Positions 1 to 6,492 of a stretch of 8,503 bases of DNA are shown piece by piece. Each line of letters begins with the position of its first letter. Positions within the stretch are counted from its first letter, which is position 1. Below the pieces are notes generated by a model. That model did no database searches, was not told the DNA's origin, and saw only the letters and a program-made list of their open reading frames with translations. Position numbers and translations under genes: made by a program. This stretch comes from CAIVSN01 sp043778375 (lineage in GTDB: Bacteria > Patescibacteriota > Gracilibacteria > BD1-5 > UBA2023), in assembly GCA_043778375.1 (NCBI GenBank), contig JAYWGH010000011.1, positions 1 through 8,503 on the forward strand, written 5' to 3'.

Positions 1-182
1 GCGATGATTTGTCCTCGTAGTATATAGCCGAGAGATTCATTTTGAACGGTAAAAAGTTCTTTGCGGACACTGAATCTTGTGAATACTTCAAAGGCTAAAA
101 AATTGAGGAGTATGATCCCAATACCGAGAAGGAGGTAAGCAAAGGCAAAGATAACTGCTCAAACGAAAGGAGTGATTTCCAT
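1..182 (-). CDS. DUF350-like (YjfL-type) inner-membrane protein, N-terminal part
   Basis: The gene runs off the left edge; only the first 60 codons are visible. The start is the ATG at 182-180, three nt after the TAA of the upstream leftward gene, so the two are probably co-transcribed. The peptide opens with a long hydrophobic helix (about residues 6-30, including AYLLLGIGIILLNFLAF). It is followed by TRFSVRKELF and then QNESLGYILRGQII. A hydrophobic helix, then a TxFxxRxEL-like segment, then a small-residue/Asn stretch opening the next helix is what I know from DUF350 (YjfL) proteins, small polytopic membrane proteins of unknown biochemical role. One in-frame TGA (161-159) falls where Gly fits (FV-G-AVIFAF). 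I see no ribosome-binding site. Family assignment is by pattern recognition and moderately sure; the missing C-terminus prevents a full check. Confidence 0.65.
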
Positions 183-185
183 AAA

Positions 186-881
186 TTAGAGGAGAGAAAT
201 AAAATTGGTGATGAATGATTCTATTTGTTTGATTTGCTGTCTGATAGGGTCCTCTAGACTTGAGAGTCGCTTGGACGCGAGATCGAGACTTCCTGCGTGA
301 CTGCTGGGGAGTATAGCAGGTGCTTTGGCATTATCAATGATTTTATTCTCAGCTTCGAGTGTATGGAGTTGTTCGAGTGATTTACGCAGTTCGTATCGGG
401 TGAAGAGGAGATAGGAGAGCGTTTTTCTATTTTTAGAGCTCGCAGGACGGTCCATATCAAATCCTTCGAGATCTGACACTTCTCGAGGCGTACCACGGGC
501 GTATTCTGAGAGCTCAAATTCACTCGCCGTATCTACAAAATAATCATCGTGAAATACTCCTCGTACGATACTCGTGAGGTCGGATATGAGCGTCCCGACG
601 AGAGTTGAGTCAAAGCGTCCGTGAGCTACCCGTATGCAGACAGATACAGCTGGATCATAACTAAACTCAGTATTTGAGCGAGTTACTAGGACAGTCTCAA
701 GAGTGGGGAGTGAGACCTGCAGGGAGTGAGTATGCTCTAACTTCTCAGATTTTGCATCTACTCAGAGAGATGATAAGAAATAGTCACTGAAGGCAGTTTC
801 TATCTTGGTAATTTTTCGGGTGAGAGAGGTGAGTTCGTCAAAGGGGGACCCAAAGACGAGTACTTCGGCAGCATATAACAT
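186..881 (-). CDS. Hypothetical soluble protein P1 with helical C-terminal tail
   Basis: A 231-residue protein, ATG at 881-879 and TAA at 188-186. One TGA (764-762, read as Gly in SSLGVDA) would break it under the standard code and leave only a C-terminal fragment. I recognise no family. There is no signal peptide or membrane helix. Residues 1-130 look mixed alpha/beta, with alternating hydrophobic stretches such as VSVCIRVAHGRF. Residues from about 165 are helical and charged, and end in a pattern (ASKRLSSLEDPIRQQIKQIE) resembling the tail ends of the membrane proteins P2 and P3 on the other side of telA (VERLEELSRSFERV and LDRLSILERDIERS). The gene is divergent from telA and sits 3 nt ahead of the DUF350-like gene. 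A promoter with its -10 six nt before the ATG suggests a leaderless message. The gene call is firm; the function is unknown. Confidence 0.8.
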
Positions 882-887
882 GAGTGT

Positions 888-916
888 ATGATAGAGCCTA
901 ATTGAGAGAGATGCAA
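888..916 (-). promoter_or_regulatory. Promoter for P1-DUF350 operon, probably leaderless
   Basis: Read leftward, TTGCAT (916-911) is followed after 17 bp by TATCAT (893-888), a 5/6 match to the -10 consensus. The ATG of P1 begins 6 nt beyond the -10, where transcription would be expected to start, so the mRNA would have no leader. No Shine-Dalgarno sequence is present. The -35 is weak (3/6) but matches the TTGCA core of the divergent telA promoter. Confidence 0.45.
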
Positions 917-935
917 GTCAATTGTTCAAAAATAA

Positions 936-964
936 TTGCAGAAGTATTCAAAATCATCTATGAT
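936..964 (+). promoter_or_regulatory. Candidate promoter for telA operon
   Basis: TTGCAG (936-941), a 17-bp spacer and TATGAT (959-964, 5/6 match) face rightward. This would give a leader of about 20 nt that is very AT-rich and has no Shine-Dalgarno. The -35 boxes of this promoter and of the leftward promoter face each other as a TGCAA/TTGCA inverted pair separated by 19 bp. One bound protein could therefore control both operons. A second candidate element lies closer to the ATG (968-983). Confidence 0.4.
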
Positions 965-991
965 ACCCAAAATATTTTTTTATTCATTTTT

Positions 992-2125
992 ATGGCTACC
1001 CAGACTCAGACTCAGGATCCTCAAGACCAAGCAGCTCAGGCGGCTGCTGCTGCTATTAAGACTCAGTCTAATACTCCACCAGTAGCTCTCTCGGCAGTAG
1101 ATCAAGCAGATATTGATGCCGCGTTTAAGGAGTCTCGAGATTTTAGAAGTCTTGGAGAGAAAATCACGGCTCCTATTGATGATATCATCTCAAAGACGGC
1201 TCGTGTGATCGACGCTGATCCGATAATGAATGTGAGTGATGAGCTCAATAAGATGAATGGGAGTGTGCAGTGAGTATACAAGGAAATCATCGATAATGAT
1301 GGTATGCTCATGAAGGCTGCGAAGTCACTCCCCCTTATAGGAGACCTTGCGCGTACTCTTGACTCAAAGTGGGATGAGGCGAGCTTTAATATCAAGAGCC
1401 TCGAAGGGAAGATTGAGGTGATATTTTCTGGATTTGACCAGTCTGCAAAGTCGCTCAATACGAGTATTGATATGCAAAAAGACTTTGTGGACGGACTTGA
1501 CGCTAACCTTGGGCGAGTCATCGCGTACAAAGACTTTCTCGCGACAAAGATCGTAGAGTTTAAGGCTCGTGCCGAGGCGACTACTGATGAATCTGAGAAG
1601 CTCAAGCTCGGGATGTTCCTGCGAAATGTAGAGTATTTCCAGGCAAATCTCATTGTCCTCATTGGAAATCTTGATATGGCTCGAAAGCGTCTCCTCATGC
1701 GTCTTGAGAGTGCTGCAAAGCTCTCTATTGCAATGAGCTCTAGTCGGCCAATATTTCGTACACTTCTCTCTACAGCGCTCATAGAGACGAGCTCGCAGAA
1801 GGCACTCGACGCGAGTATGAAGGCAATTGGCGTAATGGGGGAGACGATCGACAAAATGAGCAGTGAGCTCACAGATCGAGCTATTGAGTCATCCCGTAAG
1901 TCAGAGGAGCTCGCATCAAAGCCAGTTCTCTCAGCCTCTGTATTTATTGATAATGTAACGAAACTCAAAAATCACTTTGATCAGATCGATGCATATCGAG
2001 CACAGGTAGCTACTGAGGCTGCCGCTGAGAACAAGCTCTTTGATGAGGCAAGAGTACAACTCGAGGGGATCAAGGTACTTAATAAAAAGAGCCACGAAGA
2101 GCTCGCGGCGGAGCTTACGAAGTAG
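992..2125 (+). CDS. Divergent TelA / toxic anion resistance family protein
   Basis: A 377-residue cytoplasmic helical protein, the usual length for the TelA family. Residues 1-30 are a low-complexity Gln/Ala/Thr leader. From about residue 115 a succession of long amphipathic helices follows TelA order: a GDLARTLDSKWDEAS segment, a helix with KDFVDGLDANLGRVIAYKDFL, then FLRNVEYFQANLIVLIGNLDMARKRLL, then a long helix to the end. The motifs typical of canonical TelA in the fourth helix (LIQxNN and TTIPLWKxQ) are not conserved; RPIFRTLLSTALIETSSQKAL occupies that place, so this is a remote member. One TGA (1271-1273) is read as Gly. The ATG at 992 was chosen over in-frame codons at 902 and 911 because those lie upstream of or inside the promoter. 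Known TelA proteins are linked to tellurite or envelope stress; their biochemical activity is unclear. Confidence 0.65.
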
Positions 2126-2161
2126 GAATTGAGGTGAGATAGTAACGATGACAGATTATAT

Positions 2162-2932
2162 ATGACTAGTCCAGTAGTAGAGCAGCAAGAACCAATTGAC
2201 ACAAGCTTCTGCGCTCTTGTTAGAGACATTCGTGCGTACATAGATAATTTTGCTGTACCCGAGTCCTTCTTTTATCACTACATTGATCAAATTGGTTATA
2301 TAATTCTCACTATTTTTGTTAGTAGTTTTTGTCTGAGTTTAGTACATAAGACTGCATATTTTATGCCTGGTATGCTTACGGTCTTTGGAAGTGCTGTGTT
2401 CTTTGTTATTGCGTTTTTCTTTTTGATAATAAAAGAGATGAGCTACTGGAGATGAGAAAAAGAGAAGAGGGCTGCACTCATAGGTATTTGAATAGAAATT
2501 GAAGAACTTCAAAAACTAGTAAGAAATATTATTTTTTTTAATAAGAGTAAAAATTCAGTACCCAAATATTTAAAAATAGTTGAAGAGTTTAGTTTAAGGA
2601 TCAGAAATTTAGAGAAAATAGAAAATTTTCTATCTAAAAATATATATCGAAAGCGATATGAGATTTTCTTTAGGAACCCTCAGGACTTCCAGTCAATATA
2701 TTCTCATTTCGCTCATTGGCTTTTATTGATTCAATGAACAGTTTCTACTGCTCTTAAATCTAATCTCACTCTCATGCAAAAAGAAATAGTAGAGTATACT
2801 GCATCTGTTGCGTCTCTGGACCCCACTGATCCCTGACTCGCTGGTGCTCGCGATGCTCAAGTAGAGAGGCTCGAGGAGCTCAGTCGGAGTTTTGAGAGAG
2901 TGCGAATACCTACATCAGTTATCCAGTGATAA
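2162..2932 (+). CDS. P2: membrane protein, two TM helices plus helical cytoplasmic tail
   Basis: A 256-residue protein with five TGA codons read as Gly (2453, 2489, 2735, 2834, 2927), ending at TAA 2930-2932. Residues 1-42 are polar. Membrane helices lie at about 44-61 (IGYIILTIFVSSFCLSL) and 69-90. Residues 100-256 form a Lys/Glu/Ile-rich helical domain with AHWLLLIQ near 190 and a terminal VERLEELSRSFERV. The same plan recurs in P3 and P5. A pair of membrane helices followed by a charged helical tail beside a TelA gene recalls XpaC (5-bromo-4-chloroindolyl phosphate hydrolysis protein) next to the telA-like yaaN in Bacillus. I infer only analogy; XpaC's own activity is poorly defined. The gene starts 36 nt after telA and its last base overlaps the P3 start. 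It is AT-richer than telA. The ATG at 2162 is the only good start. Confidence 0.75.
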
Positions 2933-4056
2933 TGAAAGAGAATACAAACTGAGAAGAATTTTATATTGATAAAATTGATTTCTGATGAAATGAGCCGAGT
3001 AGGCTAGGTATCTGAAAATTGACTGATCTGCAAATTTTACTTTGCTGACTCGCTCTTTGTTTTTCTATTCCTGCGGTGACACTAATCATCATGTGGCAAG
3101 ATGGTCATAATAAGATTGAAGCATTCGATCATTTTATTATTTCACTTCCAGTAGTATTAGTATCTATAGCTTTTTCAAGGACGATTTTTACCTATATATT
3201 TTGGCCATTTAAACCACTCATTACTCGTCTGAGTACTACTAAAATAAGTACAAAGATAGATTCTAATATCACTTTCTTTTTAGAGGGCATGACTCAGATT
3301 TCTACCAGTAGTAAAAACTCTGATTTTAAAGAGCTTATAGCACAAGCTCAGGTATTTTTTAGGGCCCAATGCCCATTGCCAGTGAGTCAATATTTCTATC
3401 ATTGGTTAACTCTTTTATATATCACTGTGATATTTCCAGCACTATTTGTTTATTTACTTGTAACCGAGAGCGCTACAAGTTTTCGAGTGCTACTCATAAT
3501 TAGTGTGCTTAGGGTTATGATGCTTTGCATTCCTGTAATTCTAATACAGAAGGTAATCGTAGGTATTCTCAGAACTCTCTACACCGTGAGTCAAAAAACC
3601 CGTAAGCAACTCATCTTTAATACCGTTCGAGAGATCATTAAGCTTGAGTCAGAGATCCAGGAATTTACAAGTAGGTATACTATGGGTGCATCTATTTGAG
3701 ACTACATAAATGATCTCGAGAATATAACAAGAAAGATCGATCTCGTATCTAAATTTCAGAGTCAGATCTCTGTTTTTAAGAATCCATGATTTATAGAGAG
3801 ATATACTTGTCCACCGAATGATATCTCTCTGGTATCAGAATGCTTTGATACTTGGTTTAAAAATCTACATGTTAGTGTCTCACTGATTCTAAAAAAGAAT
3901 CTTGAAAATATGAGTGCGGAGATAGCTCAGTATTCATGACTTGTACGTAATATAGAAACACCACAAGTAGAGTTTGAAGTTGCAAAAAGGGTACAACTCG
4001 ATCGTCTCAGTATTCTCGAAAGAGATATTGAGAGGTCATATGCCCAAATTCAGTAG
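2932..4056 (+). CDS. P3: membrane protein, four TM helices plus helical tail
   Basis: A 374-residue protein; its ATG overlaps the P2 stop by one base (TAATG), so translation is coupled. Eight TGA codons (2950, 2983, 2986, 3013, 3046, 3697, 3787, 3937) are read as Gly, two in tandem. Predicted membrane helices are at about 33-55, 68-90, 156-177 and 184-206. A polar segment (about 92-155) lies between helices 2 and 3. Residues 215-374 form a charged helical domain ending LDRLSILERDIERSYAQIQ. Helices 3-4 plus tail correspond in order to helices 1-2 plus tail of P2 and to helices 2-3 plus tail of P5, so these look like anciently related paralogs. The N-terminal helix pair would be an addition. 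I cannot name the family; XpaC-like is a hypothesis based on plan and telA context. No catalytic motif is visible. Confidence 0.8.
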
Positions 4057-4087
4057 TATCTATAGGATAAAAAAGTTCGTCTCCCGC

Positions 4088-4103
4088 CAAAATATTGTAT
4101 CAT
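4088..4103 (+). promoter_or_regulatory. Promoter-like element upstream of the AAA ATPase gene
   Basis: The 16-bp string CAAAATATTGTATCAT contains a 5/6 -10 match (TATCAT, 4098-4103). It is identical at 14 of 16 positions to the string at 6471-6486 before gyrB. No good -35 is visible at 16-18 bp. A second -10-like hexamer, TAACAT (4113-4118), lies 6 nt before the ATG at 4125 and would give a leaderless message. The 68-nt gap here is large for this operon, consistent with a separate or extra promoter. Confidence 0.35.
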
Positions 4104-4124
4104 CAACTCAAATAACATTCTAGC

Positions 4125-5441
4125 ATGACCACCCCATCCCCCTTCGACCAGTTCTTTGCTCAAACCTCTGCAGATTCTGCCTTTTCTAAAACTCTAGAGG
4201 CGAAGCTTCCTCCAAAAGAGCGCCTCACCCTCACCGATGAGCTGCGAGCACATGAAGCCGCCATGAGCGCAAGTATGGCGGAGCTTGAGAATCTCACGAA
4301 GGCATTTGTAACTCCAGAGGCGACTGCTGCGGGTGAGCAGGCGACAGATCCCAGCAAGCCAGCACCAAAAGCGGGTACAGACCCCTCTAAGCAGCTCTGA
4401 GACCCAAAATCGGGAGATACTCCCACACTTCAGGTGCAGAGATTTGTTCGTAAAGAGTGAAAGCCTTTTGGATTTGAAGCAATTGCGGGGATGGACCCTC
4501 TCAAACAAGAGCTCAGAGAGAGTTTTATTGAGCCACTGCGGTTTAAATTTTTGATCGAGAAGCTCCGAGCTGAATCCACGCAGACTTCTGTTGAAAATGC
4601 CGATACGAGTGAAATTGAAATGTCCCCCGAGCGTCGTGACGCACTCCTCTCACTGTATGCTCATTATGAGAAGTTTCAGATCTCGATCCCGACAGGACTT
4701 CTCTTCTATGGACCACCAGGGACAGGGAAGACATACATCACGAAGAAACTTGCCGAGGAGCTCGGTGCAGGATTTATCTCGAAGTCGGTTGGCGAGTTTG
4801 GATCAAGCTATCTGCATCAGACGAGCAAGAATATTCGAGAATTCTTTGCCTGAGCAAAGGCCGCTTCTGCGACTGAGCCGATTATTCTCTTCCTTGATGA
4901 GATAGACTCGCTGGTCTCTGCTCGTACGAGTCAAGTAGATGCGAATAAAGCCGAGGAGGTCTCTCAGTTTTTGCAGGAGATCAATGACCTCTCTAAGGCA
5001 CCAAATCTCATCTTGATAGCTGCTACCAATCGTCCAGATCACCTCGACTCAGCGCTCCTGCGATCAGGGAGACTCGATAAAAAGTTCTACATTGGTCCAC
5101 CAGATACCGCTGCTCGTGAGGCACTTTTTCGTATGCATACTCAGCGTATTGGGCGTCCCATCGGGAAACTCGATTTTGTAGTTCTCGCAGAAGTGACTGA
5201 GGGGTATGTGAGCGCTGATATTGAGGCGATATGTGATGAAGTAGCCCGAGATGCGAGTCGCGATATCCTGGAGTCTGCTCTCGCTATTTCTCAAGGTTGA
5301 GATCTCCCGGCTGAGGCTTCAAAGTGAAAGATCACAATGAAGGATCTCCGAAAAACTATTCTAGAAACTCCCTCGAGTCTGGCAAATGTTGATATGAAAC
5401 TCTACGATAGTTGGCGGGCTGCACAGGGGGTAATTTCATAA
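4125..5441 (+). CDS. Classical AAA ATPase with Pro/Ala-rich N-terminal region
   Basis: A 438-residue protein, TAA at 5439-5441, with five TGA codons read as Gly (4398, 4458, 4851, 5298, 5325). Residues 1-60 are helical. Residues 65-105 are a Pro/Ala/Lys/Asp linker with DPSK repeats. The AAA module begins near 115 (KPFGFEAIAGMDPLKQEL). Walker A GPPGTGKT is at 196-203. A pore-loop-1-like aromatic (SSYLHQT) has Tyr229. Walker B ILFLDEIDSL has Asp258 and Glu259. Sensor 1 is Asn302, and the second region of homology ALLRSGRLD supplies Arg313 and Arg316 as finger candidates. The lid follows to about 400. All catalytic residues are present, so an active hexameric unfoldase or remodelling ATPase of the Cdc48/FtsH/spastin-like class is expected. 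There is no protease domain or membrane helix, so partners must provide those. P5 starts 3 nt downstream, pointing to the membrane proteins as likely partners; the substrate is unknown. Confidence 0.92.
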
Positions 5442-5444
5442 CTG

Positions 5445-5999
5445 ATGCTCGAGCTCATTTTTCTTCTTCCAGTGTTCTCAGCAGTAGTCACTTTTTATTG
5501 GATGCGTCGGGATCCAAGAGTTCGCGAGGGGCATCGAGAGTATTTTAAGTTTTGGAAGGAGCATCTCTTCGCCGGATTTCGTATGTCCGAGGGGGAGAGA
5601 TTTGCGAGATATACTCTGGCAGATTTCTCTCGTATGGAGCTCTCTGAGTCAACCAAATTCATCCTCTATGTGAGTAAGTATCACTTTGGGAAACTTCGGG
5701 TAGTGCCACAATGACAGGTATATAGAGCGCGTAATATTTTTTGGGCACTTTGATTTTTAGGATTCACCGCAGCAGTTAGCTACTACTTTTGAGATTTCAT
5801 AGGTTTCAGTGAAGCATTTCAAACTTGAATAACTGTTACTTCGAGTGTATTCGCTCTGGCAACTGTTTGTCTCATACCAACTATTATTTCAGTCTTTTTC
5901 GTACGCAATCTCATGCTGGGTATAAGTACTCGGCATAACCGAGTGTACGAGTATGAGAATACTCTCTACCAGATGTCAGAGCTCATGCGACAGATCTAG
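5445..5999 (+). CDS. P5 N-terminal part: membrane protein ended by in-frame TAG
   Basis: 184 residues from the ATG at 5445, 3 nt after the AAA ATPase stop. A GGGGG run about 14 nt upstream is a poor ribosome-binding site; coupling is more likely. Four TGA codons (5712, 5751, 5790, 5826) are read as Gly. The N-terminus (1-19, MLELIFLLPVFSAVVTFYW) is a membrane helix. A basic, aromatic cytoplasmic segment covers about 20-95, with further helices at about 98-115 and 133-157. Helices 2-3 followed by a charged stretch repeat the plan of P2 and P3. Translation then meets TAG (5997-5999), a real stop in code 25. The same frame continues coding-like for 134 more codons, so the intact ancestor was probably 319 residues. 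Whether this stub is functional is unknown. Confidence 0.7.
5997..5999 (+). other. In-frame TAG interrupting P5
   Basis: The sequence around it reads CAG ATC TAG GAG TAT GAC. Changing the first base T to C would give Gln and join the two halves into one 319-residue ORF from 5445 to 6404. Frame is kept on both sides, so this is a single nonsense change and not a frameshift. It could be a true mutation, strain variation, an assembly or sequencing error, or suppressed or read-through termination. Confidence 0.75.
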
Positions 6000-6053
6000 G
6001 AGTATGACCTCTCTCGCGCTGACCTCGAGATACTCAGTAAACATATCGATAAT

Positions 6054-6404
6054 ATGAGCCATCTTGCGAGGCGCATGCAGGAGAGTGAGTACTTTAGGCG
6101 TAATCTCCTACCTGAGGTTATCGGTAAAGTCTCTCAGGATAGCTCAATATGGAAGAAGCTCCTGCGAGAATTCCCATTACTCGACAGGCCTTCTGACTAC
6201 TCAGAGATATTTCTCCGGTGGAATGTTGCTTGTCTCGAGCAGTTTCGCGAGATAACTTATGCCAAGACCCTTGAGCTAGAGCAGTATGTTCGTAGTATAA
6301 AAAAGCAGAGGACTACGGACCTCTCCGAACAAAAGAGTGCTCAACTCCTGCTTATGGATACGAGATTAATACTTTTGGAAGAGCAACTCAACCAAAAAAG
6401 TTAG
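6054..6404 (+). CDS. P5 C-terminal part: helical cytoplasmic tail, possibly orphaned
   Basis: 116 residues from the first in-frame ATG after the TAG, ending TAG 6402-6404. The frame is open from 6000, and codons 6000-6053 (starting EYDLSRADLEIL) also look coding, so 6054 is only the nominal start and has no ribosome-binding site. The protein is hydrophilic and helical, rich in Leu, Arg, Glu and Gln. FLRWNVACLEQF corresponds in position to AHWLLLIQ in P2 and FDTWFKNL in P3, and MDTRLILLEEQLNQ to their terminal RLxxLE segments. This is best read as the cytoplasmic domain of P5, separated from its membrane part by the nonsense codon. It may be translated separately, by re-initiation, or not at all. 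Confidence 0.5.
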   Translation: MSHLARRMQESEYFRRNLLPEVIGKVSQDSSIWKKLLREFPLLDRPSDYSEIFLRWNVACLEQFREITYAKTLELEQYVRSIKKQRTTDLSEQKSAQLLLMDTRLILLEEQLNQKS

Positions 6405-6416
6405 AGGAGTAATCGT

Positions 6417-6470
6417 ATGCGCGCCCTTTTCACGCTTGCTTTCCCATGGAGTTGGATATACTCTTGCTAA
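6417..6470 (+). CDS. Possible 17-residue peptide between P5 and gyrB
   Basis: ATG at 6417 and TAA at 6468-6470 encode MRALFTLAFPWSWIYSC. An AGAGGAG (6403-6409), partly inside the P5 stop, lies 7 nt before the ATG and is the best Shine-Dalgarno sequence in the window. The peptide is short and hydrophobic with two Trp residues. A chance ORF is the more likely explanation. A leader or coupling peptide is possible because P5, this ORF and gyrB are consecutive. Confidence 0.15.
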   Translation: MRALFTLAFPWSWIYSC

Positions 6471-6486
6471 CAAAATTTTGTATCTT
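6471..6486 (+). promoter_or_regulatory. Promoter-like element for gyrB, probably leaderless
   Basis: CAAAATTTTGTATCTT includes a 10-bp perfect palindrome (CAAAATTTTG) followed directly by the -10-like TATCTT (6481-6486, 4/6). The gyrB ATG begins 6 nt later, so the start codon would be at or next to the transcription start. There is no Shine-Dalgarno before this ATG and no convincing -35 at the usual distance. It matches 14 of 16 bases with the element before the AAA ATPase gene. Confidence 0.4.
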
Positions 6487-6492
6487 TGAAAT

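Noticed and set aside
1102..1968. Long antisense open frame (288 codons) on the minus strand across telA
   Set aside because: It is a mirror of telA, with Ser/Arg/Ile-rich composition typical of antisense frames over GAG/CTC-rich coding DNA, and has no recognisable motif. The plus-strand TelA reading has consistent helical structure.
6004..6255. AGGAG (5998-6002) just before ATG 6004 with an overlapping frame to 6255
   Set aside because: It is out of frame with P5, contains a TGA and encodes a Ser/Arg/Leu-rich product like a shadow frame. The P5 frame over the same bases has the paralog-like pattern. The SD is only 1 nt from the ATG, too close to work.
992..6404. A cluster of pseudogenes and frameshifts
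   Set aside because: All breaks except one are TGA codons in the same frame and vanish with UGA as Gly. Only the TAG at 5997 remains as a real interruption.
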